From Massilia sp. METH4 (GTDB lineage Bacteria > Pseudomonadota > Gammaproteobacteria > Burkholderiales > Burkholderiaceae_D), in NCBI RefSeq assembly GCF_037094685.1, contig NZ_CP146614.1, positions 2,356,001 through 2,420,000 on the forward strand: DNA of 64,000 nucleotides. The letters are read 5' to 3'. The position numbers and the translations under genes are program-made. Position 1 is the stretch's first letter. Every line of letters begins with the position of its first letter. The notes beneath the pieces were generated by a model. The model ran no database searches and was not told where the DNA came from. It was given only the letters and a program-made list of their open reading frames with translations. Shown piece by piece: positions 54,641-62,651 of this stretch.

Positions 54641-55417
54641 ATGGCTATCGAAGTCAGCAAGACCAACGGCATCCTCACGCTGGAATTCAACCGCATCGAA
54701 CGCAAGAACGCCATTACCTCGGCGATGTACCAGTCGCTGGCCGACGCCATCAACGCGGCCCAGGAGGATACCGAAGTGCGCGCGATCCTCATCACCGGGA
54801 AGCCGGAAGCCTTCACGGCCGGGAACGACCTGGAAGACTTCATGAAGACGGCGGCGACCTACACCGGCGCCTTCGGCGACCGCCCCGTGTTCCAGTTCAT
54901 GCGCGCGCTGTCCGGTTCCGCCAAGCCCGTCGTCGCCGCCGTCAGCGGTCTGGCCATCGGCATCGGCACCACCTTGCTGATGCACTGCGACCTGGTCTAC
55001 GCGGCCGACTCGACGAAATTCTCCGTGCCGTTCACGCAGCTCGGCCTGTGCCCGGAATTCGGTTCTTCGCTGCTGATGCCGCTGGCTGGCGGCCACGCGC
55101 GCGCCGCCGAGAAGCTGATGCTGGGCGAGCCGTTTACCGCGCGGGAAGCGTACGACATGGGCATCGTGTCGAAAGTGCTGCCCGCCGCCGAGGTGCTCGA
55201 CCACGCCCGCGCGCAAGCCGCCAAGCTGGTGGCGCTGCCCGCTGCCTCGATCCGTACCACCAAGCGCCTGATGACGACGTCGCGCAAGGCGCAGCTGGAA
55301 GCGATCATTGCCGAGGAGAGCAAATTGTTCTTCGAGATGCTGCAGGGGGCGGAGGCGAAGGAGGCGTTCACGGCGTTCTTTGAGAAGAGGAAGCCGGATT
55401 TCACGAAGTTCGCTTGA
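54641..55417 (+). CDS. Enoyl-CoA hydratase/isomerase family protein
   Basis: A 258-residue crotonase-fold enzyme with LTAGNDLEDF-type oxyanion motif (FTAGNDLEDF), AAVSGLAIGIGTTLLMHCDLVYA and GLCPEFGSSLLMPLA. These resemble hydratases of the PaaG/enoyl-CoA isomerase branch; the catalytic acids of classic hydratases are not clearly both present, so isomerase or another role is possible. RBS AAAGGAAGAG precedes ATG 54641. It is last in the TetR-linked operon. Confidence 0.87.
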   Translation: MAIEVSKTNGILTLEFNRIERKNAITSAMYQSLADAINAAQEDTEVRAILITGKPEAFTAGNDLEDFMKTAATYTGAFGDRPVFQFMRALSGSAKPVVAAVSGLAIGIGTTLLMHCDLVYAADSTKFSVPFTQLGLCPEFGSSLLMPLAGGHARAAEKLMLGEPFTAREAYDMGIVSKVLPAAEVLDHARAQAAKLVALPAASIRTTKRLMTTSRKAQLEAIIAEESKLFFEMLQGAEAKEAFTAFFEKRKPDFTKFA

Positions 55418-55566
55418 GAAGAGGAGCGGCGCCGATGCGCGCCGTGAACCATCACGTCGTACATCCAAGCTTGAGTTGCCGCACGACGCAGGCTTGTAAG
55501 TCAGGGGACGTTCCCTGTCCGCTTGCCAAGTCATACAATAGGCCACAATGTAGCCCTGAAAAGTCC

Positions 55567-55588
55567 AAAGCCCGCTTAAGCGGGCTTT
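55567..55588. terminator. Perfect 22-bp palindrome upstream of the Abi-like gene
   Basis: AAAGCCCGCTT / AAGCGGGCTTT is a perfect palindrome followed by TGTCC rather than T-rich DNA. It likely terminates transcription from the beta-oxidation operon, and could work in both directions. Confidence 0.6.
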
Positions 55589-55686
55589 GTCCTCAATTTA
55601 CAAGGGCACGACCAGTTTCCTGGAAAACCCCTGTCTCTATGCGCAAAGCATAGCACTGCTAACTGTTGACGGTCAATAGCTCACCG

Positions 55687-56628
55687 ATGCTGAAACACCT
55701 CACTGTTCCCAGGCTTGCAACCATGCAGGCCTTTTTCAAATGCACATCCGACAACGACGTCCTTGGTTGCTACGCGTGGAATCAAGCAGTCGGGGCAGGC
55801 ATGCTTCCGATACTAGGAGACTTTGAGGTTGGCTTGCGGAATGCACTGCACAGAGCGCTCTCCCAGCACTTCGGCAATGTCGACTCCTTCGATTGGATGA
55901 TGCCGCGACCTAACCCAGCACATATCATCAATCCGGCTGCGCCTGCGTTCCTTCCTGCCAAGCACAAGCTGAATGCGAAGTCGAGTGACGATGTGAAAGC
56001 TGCGATCGGTAAAGTCAAAGGGAAGAAGCCGGCAGGTTACGTCGTGACGCCGGACGACATCGTGGCCGCGTTGCCCTTTGGCTTCTGGGAGGTCTTGATT
56101 TCTGGCCTGAGCCATTCGTCCCAGCCGGCAGGCCTCCAAACGACCATTTTGGCAGCAGTCTTTCCCAACGTGCAGCACACGCCCGGCGTGTCATACGGCG
56201 ATCCAGCCTTCAAAAAACGGGTCACGGATTTGCTGAAACGAATCAGGGATGTTCGCAATCGAATCGGTCATCACGACGCACTCTGGGCTACGCCGGAGTT
56301 CAATGAGCTAGGCGCTCTTGGTTTCATACCGCGCAGACCACGTCATACCGTCAGCAGCTTCATGTACTTTATCGATCGCGTTTCCTGGTTCGCAGGCTGG
56401 ATTGATCCGCAGATATCGCGACACATGCAGAACGGCGATCATTGGTGGTCTCTGCAGGCCTTGTTACATCGCCGCGCGCTGGCACTGTACCGTCAGCACG
56501 GAGGAGCAGTAGGAACATTTCGGGAAATCCTGGACAAGGCGGACCTGCCCCGGCGACACCGGCGAAGCCGCGACAGGCCCCAGCCGAAGTTTCGCGAGCG
56601 ATTGTTGCAAAGCCGATTCTTCTACTAA
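55687..56628 (+). CDS. Abi-like protein with HEPN-type R-x4-H motif
   Basis: A 313-residue protein resembling Abi_2/AbiD-F abortive-infection proteins. The N-terminal half has MLKHLTVPRLATMQAFFK and DFEVGLRNALHRALSQHFG. The second half has WEVLISGLSH and the HEPN RNase-like motif RNRIGHHD (Arg190 to His195). No toxin-antitoxin partner or other defence gene is adjacent. The codon use and GC of this gene are lower than those of its neighbours. ATG 55687 is preferred to TTG 55666. A C-terminal basic segment RRHRRSRDRPQPKFRERL may bind RNA. Role in phage defence is inference from family. Confidence 0.72.
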   Translation: MLKHLTVPRLATMQAFFKCTSDNDVLGCYAWNQAVGAGMLPILGDFEVGLRNALHRALSQHFGNVDSFDWMMPRPNPAHIINPAAPAFLPAKHKLNAKSSDDVKAAIGKVKGKKPAGYVVTPDDIVAALPFGFWEVLISGLSHSSQPAGLQTTILAAVFPNVQHTPGVSYGDPAFKKRVTDLLKRIRDVRNRIGHHDALWATPEFNELGALGFIPRRPRHTVSSFMYFIDRVSWFAGWIDPQISRHMQNGDHWWSLQALLHRRALALYRQHGGAVGTFREILDKADLPRRHRRSRDRPQPKFRERLLQSRFFY

Positions 56629-56756
56629 CCGCGGGCAAACCCTCGCAGAATGAGGCCTTGCTGACTTGGTTCGCGCTTGATGTGGCGACGGCCCACGCCG
56701 GGCGATAGGCGTAAGCCACGGGCACCAGCCGCGCTGCGGTACCAAACTCTTCAATA

Positions 56757-56762
56757 TATAAT
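56757..56762 (+). promoter_or_regulatory. TATAAT ahead of the ECF sigma gene
   Basis: A perfect TATAAT lies 50 nt before the GTG start at 56813; the -35 region is weak. No clear ECF-type promoter was recognised, so autoregulation is not shown. Confidence 0.4.
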
Positions 56763-56812
56763 CGCCGACACCCGGGCCGCGGTATCCGCCCGCCACTGAC
56801 GACGGAAACGCC

Positions 56813-57370
56813 GTGCCCATCGCCCCCGAACAATTCGACTACGAAGCCGCCCTGCGCGGCTGCGCGCGCGGCGACCGCCAGGCGCTGCGCAGCCTGTACG
56901 ACCAGGAGGCGCCGCGCCTGCTGGGCGTGGCGCTGCGCATCGTGCGCGACCGGCAGGCGGCGGAAGACGTGCTGCACGACGCGTTCGTCAGCATCTGGAC
57001 GAAGGCAGGCAGCTTCGATGCGGGACGCGGCGCCGGCCGCGGCTGGATCTACAGCATCGTGCGGCACGGCGCGCTGGATGCGGTACGCAGCGGCGCGCGC
57101 GAAGTCCTTGTCGACGATGAGGAAACGCTGGACGCGATCGATGGCGCCGCCGCCGCGCAGGTCGCCGAGGCGTTCGAATTGCGGCAAGACCTGGGCCGGC
57201 TGGAGCACTGCCTGACGCAGCTGGACGCGGCCAAGCGCAACAGCATCCTGTATGCCTATGTGGATGGCTGCTCCCATTCCGAGATCGCCGAGCGCCTGAA
57301 GTCGCCGCTCGGCACCGTGAAAGCCTGGATCAAGCGCGGGCTGAACGCGCTGCGGGAGTGCATGGTATGA
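56813..57370 (+). CDS. ECF RNA polymerase sigma factor
   Basis: A 185-residue extracytoplasmic-function sigma factor with region 2 (about 25-95: LYDQEAPRLLGVALRIVRDRQAAEDVLHDAFVSIW) and region 4 (about 125-180: LEHCLTQLDAAKRNSILYAYVDGCSHSEIAERLKSPLGTVKAWIKRGL). It starts at a GTG (56813). Its TGA overlaps the ATG of the next gene (ATGA), a coupling typical of ECF sigma and its anti-sigma. Confidence 0.9.
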   Translation: MPIAPEQFDYEAALRGCARGDRQALRSLYDQEAPRLLGVALRIVRDRQAAEDVLHDAFVSIWTKAGSFDAGRGAGRGWIYSIVRHGALDAVRSGAREVLVDDEETLDAIDGAAAAQVAEAFELRQDLGRLEHCLTQLDAAKRNSILYAYVDGCSHSEIAERLKSPLGTVKAWIKRGLNALRECMV

Positions 57371-58080
57371 GCCCGATCCGCGATCCCCACGAACTGGCCG
57401 GCGAATACGTGCTCGGCACCCTGTCCGCCGAGCAGCGCCGCGAAGTCGAGCGCGCGCTGCCGGACGATCCTGCGCTGCGTGCCGCCGTCGCGTACTGGGA
57501 ACAGCGGCTGCTGCCGCTGACGAGCCTGGCCGAACCGGCCGAACCCTCCGCCGCGCTGTGGGCGCGCATCGAGCGCAGCGTGGCACCGGCCCGTTCGGCG
57601 GCGCAGCCGCCGGCTGCGCGCTGGTGGGACAGGCTGACGTTGTGGCGCGGCCTTGCCGCCGGCGGTTTCGCGGCCGCGGCCATCATGGCCGTCGTGGTCG
57701 GCGTGCGCCTGCAGGCGCCGGAGGTGCCGGGCTCGCAGGTGCCGGACTATATGGTGGTGCTGGCGACGCCGCAGAATGCGGCGCCGGGCTGGGTGATCCG
57801 TGCCACCGGAGCGGACACCATCCGTCTCGAACCGCTCGTGAAGACCGACGTGCCGGCGCAACGCGCCCTGCAACTGTGGACGAAGGCCGACGGCTGGAGC
57901 GGGCCGGTATCGCTGGGCCTCGTCACGCCGGGGCAGGCGGTCGACGTGAAGCTGGACAAGCTGCCGCCGCTGCAGCCGAACCAGCTGTTCGAGATCACGC
58001 TGGAACCGGAGCAGGGCTCGCCGATCGGCCGGCCGACCGGTCCGATCCTGTACATCGGCCGCGCCGTGAAGGTCATGTAG
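57367..58080 (+). CDS. Anti-sigma factor, RskA/anti-sigma-K type
   Basis: A 237-residue membrane protein with an N-terminal cytoplasmic region (about 1-95) that would hold the sigma factor (HELAGEYVLGTLSAEQRREVERAL), one membrane helix (about 98-118) and a periplasmic RskA-like domain (about 125-230). No CHCC zinc motif is visible. ATG 57367 overlaps the sigma stop by 4 nt. It faces the DUF4394 lipoprotein gene on the opposite strand. Confidence 0.87.
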   Translation: MSPIRDPHELAGEYVLGTLSAEQRREVERALPDDPALRAAVAYWEQRLLPLTSLAEPAEPSAALWARIERSVAPARSAAQPPAARWWDRLTLWRGLAAGGFAAAAIMAVVVGVRLQAPEVPGSQVPDYMVVLATPQNAAPGWVIRATGADTIRLEPLVKTDVPAQRALQLWTKADGWSGPVSLGLVTPGQAVDVKLDKLPPLQPNQLFEITLEPEQGSPIGRPTGPILYIGRAVKVM

Positions 58081-58140
58081 CGGGGCTGCATGCCCGGGCG
58101 GGCGCATCGCCGGCCGGGGCATCTCATCCTTCCTGCAAGG

Positions 58141-58165
58141 GCCGCGCCCGGAACCGGGGCGCGGC
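58141..58165. terminator. Hairpin between convergent anti-sigma and DUF4394 genes
   Basis: A 9-bp GC-only stem (GCCGCGCCC / GGGCGCGGC) with a 7-nt loop in the gap between two converging genes. Without T-runs, it is a weak bidirectional terminator at best. Confidence 0.45.
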
Positions 58166-58187
58166 GTCTCGTCCAGCCGGTCGCTCC

Positions 58188-59837
58188 TTACTTGATCATG
58201 ATCGCGATATCGCGCACGCCGCCGGTGCCGCCGATCACGGAAGTGGCCGGCGCCGCCGTGCCGTTGACCGGCGTCGCCGTTCCCGACATCAGGTCGACCC
58301 GGTACAGCGTGCTGGCGCCGCCTGCCGTGGAGCGCAAGGCCGCCAGCGCAAGGCCATTGCCGCCGCCCGCGATATCGAAGCCGGCATCGCCCGCCACGTC
58401 CACGCCCAGGCGGCCCACGTCCATCAGGGTGCCGTCGTTCGGCGGCGCCTGCATGGCCAGCACGTCGTTGACGCTGTCGAGGTCATACAGGATGGTGGTC
58501 GCGGTGCCGGCCACGCTGTTGCTGTAGGCGGCCGCCGTGACGGCGGGCGTGCCGCCGGCCCGGTTGATGGCGCCATCCGTCGTGGTCGCGCCCGTGTCCA
58601 CGTTGATGCGCAGGTTCTGGCCCGTGTCGCCGATCACGCGCAGGCGGTCGGCGACTGGATTGAAGTCCACGGCGAAGGCGCCACCGGCAATGGCCGTGAA
58701 GGGCGCCGTCGTATCCGCGGCGTCGGCCATCAGCGTTGCCTTCACCGTCGCTACCCCGGTCGCCGGATCGATCGTGACCAGCCGCGCGGCGGAGGTGAGG
58801 CCGTACAGCATGCCATCCTTCGGCCGCACGTCGATGCCCAGCAGCGTTTCCCCGCCGTTCAGGCCAGTCACGGTCAGCGTCGTGTCGATCGTGCTGGGCG
58901 AGGCCGGCTTGAAGCCCAGCAGGCGGTTGTCGTCGGACAGGCCGATCACCATCGGCGCCCGGGCGGGGCGCAGCGCGATGCCGCGGATGTCCTCGGAACC
59001 GCCGATGGCGCCGACCAGCGTGGAGGCATTCGTGGTGGCCGCGAGATTGATGCTGTAAAGGTTGCGCGCGCCGCCCACGGTGGCGATCACGTAACCCATA
59101 TTCGTGCGCGCATCGATGTCGAAGCCGTTGGTGCTGCCGGCATCGACGCCCAGCGCCACGGGCGTGGCCAGCGTGCCGTTGTTCGGCGGATTCTGGATGT
59201 ACAGCATGTCGGTGCCACTGTCCAGGGCGTACAGGGTGGTGGTGCCGGTGCCGGCGAACGAATTCGTGTAGGCCGACGCGGTGATCGCCGTGCCGGCGGC
59301 ACCGCCATTGATCGCGCCGTCGGTGGTCGTGGCGCCGGTGTCGACGTTGATGCGCAGGTTCTGGCCCGTATTGCTCACGACACGCAGGCGGTCGGCCACG
59401 GGGTTGAAGTCCACGCCGAAATCGCTGCCTGCCAGTGCGGTGAAGGGCGCCGTGGTATCGGCCGCGTCGGCGACCAGCGTCGACTTCAGGGTGGCCATGC
59501 CGCTTTCCGTATCGATCGTGTACAGCCGGCCGGTCGAGCCGAGGGCGTACAGCTTGCCGTCGGCCGGCCGGTAATCGATGCCGAGGAGGGTTTCGCCGCC
59601 CTGCAGGCCGGACACGGTCGCCGTTGTCCGCACGGTGCCGGGCGCATCGCGATTGAAGGAGATCAGCCTGTTGCCGCTGGTAAGGGCGAACACGTCGCCC
59701 GGCGGCACCGGGACGCCCGGCGTGGGCGTCGGCATCGGCGTTCCGGCGTCTTGGTGGCCGCCGCCGCCACCGCAGGCGGCCAGGGTCAGCGCGATCGAGA
59801 CGGCAAGGGCAAGCGTGGAAAACTGGGGTCGGTTCAT
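58188..59837 (-). CDS. DUF4394 lipoprotein with two tandem domains
   Basis: A 549-residue lipoprotein. The signal ends in the lipobox LTLAAC (Cys about 22), followed by a Gly run, a Pro-rich linker (TPMPTPTPGVPVPPG) and two DUF4394 domains (about 45-290 and 300-545). The two are clearly duplicates: GGETLLGIDYRP/GGETLLGIDVRP, ADAADTTAPFTA in both, and LRINVDTGATTTDGAIN in both. The repeats look like beta-propeller blades. Surface-exposed or periplasmic, function unknown. It converges on the ECF sigma/anti-sigma pair and may be its target. Confidence 0.85.
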   Translation of the reverse strand: MNRPQFSTLALAVSIALTLAACGGGGGHQDAGTPMPTPTPGVPVPPGDVFALTSGNRLISFNRDAPGTVRTTATVSGLQGGETLLGIDYRPADGKLYALGSTGRLYTIDTESGMATLKSTLVADAADTTAPFTALAGSDFGVDFNPVADRLRVVSNTGQNLRINVDTGATTTDGAINGGAAGTAITASAYTNSFAGTGTTTLYALDSGTDMLYIQNPPNNGTLATPVALGVDAGSTNGFDIDARTNMGYVIATVGGARNLYSINLAATTNASTLVGAIGGSEDIRGIALRPARAPMVIGLSDDNRLLGFKPASPSTIDTTLTVTGLNGGETLLGIDVRPKDGMLYGLTSAARLVTIDPATGVATVKATLMADAADTTAPFTAIAGGAFAVDFNPVADRLRVIGDTGQNLRINVDTGATTTDGAINRAGGTPAVTAAAYSNSVAGTATTILYDLDSVNDVLAMQAPPNDGTLMDVGRLGVDVAGDAGFDIAGGGNGLALAALRSTAGGASTLYRVDLMSGTATPVNGTAAPATSVIGGTGGVRDIAIMIK

Positions 59838-59955
59838 GGTCTGTCCTCGTGAGTTGTCTGCTCAACAGCTGCCGGAATGGCAACGTTGGTGCGGTTACTA
59901 CTCGCGAGGAAGCCGATCGGATGCAGCCGCCCGCAAATTCTTTTTCGCCGTTCCG

Positions 59956-60774
59956 TCAGGCAATGGCGCGCACCCGCCAACAGGCGGCGGTGAAACAGAT
60001 CCGGTCGCCCTGCACGAACGGGTCGAGCGCCGCCCGCGCGATCGCGGCGATGCGCTCGCGCTCCTCCGGCGCCAGCGTCGGCAGCAGATGCCCGAGTGGG
60101 CCCATCCGCGCGGCGTACAGTTGCGCTCCGGCGGCCGGGTAGGAGCACGGTACGTCGGCCGGCTCCAGCGTGACCGCCTGCCAGCCGGCTTGCGCCAGGA
60201 TGCCGCGCACCCGTTCCGGCCGGGCAAGGGCGAACTGCCCGGGGCCGTCCGGCTGCCGGGGCGGCAGTTGCGGCAGCAGCGGCGCCGTGGCTTTCTCCGC
60301 GGCCGTCATGTAGGGGTTGTCCGCCGCATCCCGCCACACGAACATGTCCAGCCGTGCGCCGGGGCGGGCGGCTTGCCGGAGATTGCGGAAGGCGGCCACG
60401 GGGTCGCCGAAGAACATCACGCCGAAGCGCGAGATGACGGCGTCGAAGCCGGCCGGCGCGAAGGCGTGCTGCTGGGCATCCGCGCAGACGAACGTGGCGC
60501 CGAGGCCGAGCCGGGCGGCCGTCGCGCGCGCGGCGTCGATCATCTGGGCCGACAGGTCGACGCCCGTGGCGTCGGCGCCACGGCGGGCGGCCGCCAGCGT
60601 GGTGCTGCCGGTACCGCAGCCGACATCCAGCACCCGCTGGCTGGCGCCGATCCCGTCCGCGAGCAGCGTCTCGATGGGGCGGAACATCTCGTCCAGCAAG
60701 TCGCGCAGATCCACCCACGAATTGCCGGCAGTGCCGTTCCACAGCGCGGCTTGGGTGATTGGCGTGGCAGTCAT
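59956..60774 (-). CDS. Class I SAM-dependent methyltransferase
   Basis: A 272-residue methyltransferase with SAM-binding motif VLDVGCGTGSTTLAAARRG (about 49-67), GVDLSAQMIDAARA and the middle acidic loop DAVISRFGVMFF. It resembles UbiE/Methyltransf_11 types. ATG 60774 has AAGGAAG 6 nt upstream, so the longer in-frame start at 60825 is rejected. It is divergent from the MerR gene with a shared palindrome between them. Substrate unknown; being under MerR control suggests a drug or toxic electrophile. Confidence 0.85.
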   Translation of the reverse strand: MTATPITQAALWNGTAGNSWVDLRDLLDEMFRPIETLLADGIGASQRVLDVGCGTGSTTLAAARRGADATGVDLSAQMIDAARATAARLGLGATFVCADAQQHAFAPAGFDAVISRFGVMFFGDPVAAFRNLRQAARPGARLDMFVWRDAADNPYMTAAEKATAPLLPQLPPRQPDGPGQFALARPERVRGILAQAGWQAVTLEPADVPCSYPAAGAQLYAARMGPLGHLLPTLAPEERERIAAIARAALDPFVQGDRICFTAACWRVRAIA

Positions 60775-60815
60775 GTCGCTTCCTTTCGTAATGGGCACCA
60801 TGCTATCGTGCCACT

Positions 60816-60829
60816 TCAAGTCCACTTGA
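60816..60829. promoter_or_regulatory. SoxR-like palindrome between the methyltransferase and MerR genes
   Basis: TCAAGT-CC-ACTTGA is a perfect 6-bp inverted repeat inside CTTCAAGTCCACTTGAGG, very similar in layout to the SoxR operator. It lies in the 63-bp gap between divergent genes. Confidence 0.6.
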
Positions 60830-60837
60830 GGTCAAGC

Positions 60838-61272
60838 ATGGCACTGGATATCGGGGAAGTGGCACGGCGCAGCGGCGTCGCGCCCTCCACCTTGCGCTAC
60901 TACGAAGAAAAGGGGTTGATCGCCTCGAGCGGCCGCAATGGATTGCGCCGGGTATTCGACGGCGCCGTGCTGGAGCGGCTGGCGCTGATCGCGCTGGGCC
61001 GCGCCGCCGGCTTCTCGCTCGGCGAGATCGGCGCGATGCTGTCACCCGACGGCCGTCTGCACATCGACCGTGCCACGCTGCTGGCCCGGGCAGACGACAT
61101 CGACTCGACGATCCGCAAGCTGGCCGCCGTGCGCGACGGCCTGCGGCATGCGGCGCAGTGCCAGGCGCCCAGCCATCTGGAGTGCCCCACCTTCCGCCGC
61201 ATCATGAAGGCCGCCGCCGCCGGCCTTATCGCGTCGCCGGAGGCGCACCCTGTCGGCCGCAAGGGGCGGTAA
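60838..61272 (+). CDS. MerR family transcriptional regulator
   Basis: A 144-residue MerR regulator. The winged HTH is DIGEVARRSGVAPSTLRYYEEKGLI (about 4-28), followed by the coiled-coil dimer helix (about 75-105). Two cysteines, Cys108 and Cys116 (CQAPSHLEC), lie where metal- or redox-sensing MerR proteins have their ligands, but the SoxR CxxCxC motif is absent. ATG 60838 is chosen; the frame upstream is a shadow of the methyltransferase. It likely controls the divergent methyltransferase. Confidence 0.87.
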   Translation: MALDIGEVARRSGVAPSTLRYYEEKGLIASSGRNGLRRVFDGAVLERLALIALGRAAGFSLGEIGAMLSPDGRLHIDRATLLARADDIDSTIRKLAAVRDGLRHAAQCQAPSHLECPTFRRIMKAAAAGLIASPEAHPVGRKGR

Positions 61273-61278
61273 TACCGT

Positions 61279-62535
61279 TCAGGCGGGCGCCAGCCGCGCC
61301 ACCGGCCGTTCTTCCCTGATGGGCAGGTTCACCAGCGCGGCTGCCAGGGCCAGAGCTGCGTCGGCCCACCACATCCAGCTGTAGTCGCCCGTCGCCGTGA
61401 CGGCGATCCCGCCCAGCCAGGCGCCGAAGAAGCCGCCGACCTGGTGGCTGAACAGCGTGAGGCCGAACAGCGTGGCCAGGTAGCGGGTGCCGAACAGTTT
61501 CGCCGTCAACCCGGCGGTCGGCGGCACGGTCGCCAGCCAGGTGGTGCCCAGCACCGCGGCGAACACATAGAAGGTCATCGCTTCCTTCGGCGCCGCCAGG
61601 TACAGCAGAACGGCGGCGGCGCGCGTCGCGTACATCCAGAACAGCAGCGTCTTCATGCGCACGCGGGAACCCAGCGCACCGGCAAGCAGGCTGCCCGCCA
61701 CGTTCGTCAAGCCGATGATCGCCAGCGATGTCGACGCCACGGCGGTGCTCAAGCCGCACAGGTTCACTTCGCCCGGCATGTGCGTGACGAGGAAGGCGAT
61801 ATGAAAACCGCACGTGAAGAATCCGGCGTGCAGGCACCAGTAGCTGCGGTCGCGGAAGGCGAGCTTCAACTGCGCGCGCAGCGTGATGCCGGCCACGCCG
61901 CCGGCCGCGCTACCGGTTGCGTTGGCGGGCTTTGGCTCGCCGCGCAAGCGCCAGGCGAGCGGCGCCGTGGTCAGGGCCAGCGCGGCCATCATCCACATCG
62001 CGTGCATCCAGCCGAAGGCCGCCATCACGGCCCCGTTCAGCGGCGCGAATACGAACTGGCCCATGCTGCCGCCGGCATTGATCACGCCGTTGGCGAAGGA
62101 GCGGCGCTCGGCCGGGATGTGCTGGGCGGTGGCGCCGATCAGAATCGAGAAGCTGCCGGCTCCGGCACCCGCCGCGCTGAGGATGCCGATGGCGAAGATC
62201 AGCCCCCATTCGCTCGTGACCTGGGTGGTTAGCGCGGAGCCGGCGGCGAGCATGAGCGCTCCCAGCACGATCACGCGGCTAGGCCCCCAGCGGTCGGCCA
62301 CGGCGCCGAACAGGGGCTGCACGGCGCCCCAGACGAGCTGGGCGACCGCCATGGCGAAACTGATGGCGGCCACGCCCAGGCCGGTATGGGTGTTCAGTGG
62401 GGACAGGAACAGCCCCAGCGATCCCCGTGTGCCCATGGTGACCATCAGGATCGCGGCGGCCGTGAGTACGATCAGCCAGGGCGTCGCCGGCGCGGGCGCG
62501 GGGGCCGAGAACGGGTTGGCAGCTTGCTTGTGCAT
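61279..62535 (-). CDS. MFS transporter
   Basis: A 418-residue major facilitator protein with 12 predicted membrane helices. The loop motif FGAVADRWGPSR (about 82-93) is the MFS motif A, and PTAGLTAKLFG resembles the oxalate/formate antiporter-like branch (YfiM/YhjX-like). ATG 62535 is fixed by GGAGG 7 nt upstream; the start at 62634 would lie outside the family's length. It is convergent with the MerR gene (stop-to-stop 6 nt) and divergent from a LysR gene. Confidence 0.9.
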   Translation of the reverse strand: MHKQAANPFSAPAPAPATPWLIVLTAAAILMVTMGTRGSLGLFLSPLNTHTGLGVAAISFAMAVAQLVWGAVQPLFGAVADRWGPSRVIVLGALMLAAGSALTTQVTSEWGLIFAIGILSAAGAGAGSFSILIGATAQHIPAERRSFANGVINAGGSMGQFVFAPLNGAVMAAFGWMHAMWMMAALALTTAPLAWRLRGEPKPANATGSAAGGVAGITLRAQLKLAFRDRSYWCLHAGFFTCGFHIAFLVTHMPGEVNLCGLSTAVASTSLAIIGLTNVAGSLLAGALGSRVRMKTLLFWMYATRAAAVLLYLAAPKEAMTFYVFAAVLGTTWLATVPPTAGLTAKLFGTRYLATLFGLTLFSHQVGGFFGAWLGGIAVTATGDYSWMWWADAALALAAALVNLPIREERPVARLAPA

Positions 62536-62619
62536 GAGTTTTCCTCCATCGAATGCGGTGCAAATGAGGTGCAAATGAGGTGCCATTCTCGCCAGCCCCC
62601 GGGGCCGCGACAAATGATA

Positions 62620-62646
62620 AGATTTCGCCAACAAAATAGAAAATCT
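62620..62646. promoter_or_regulatory. Inverted repeat AGATTT-N15-AAATCT upstream of the LysR gene
   Basis: The arms at 62620-62625 and 62641-62646 flank 15 bp in the gap between the divergent MFS and LysR genes. LysR regulators often bind this kind of dyad; the T-N11-A motif is not exact. Confidence 0.3.
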
Positions 62647-62651
62647 CTACC

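Noticed and set aside
57558..59852. A 764-codon plus-strand frame over the anti-sigma and DUF4394 genes
   Set aside because: Repeats in it merely mirror the duplicated DUF4394 domains on the other strand; Gly/Arg/His-rich shadow.
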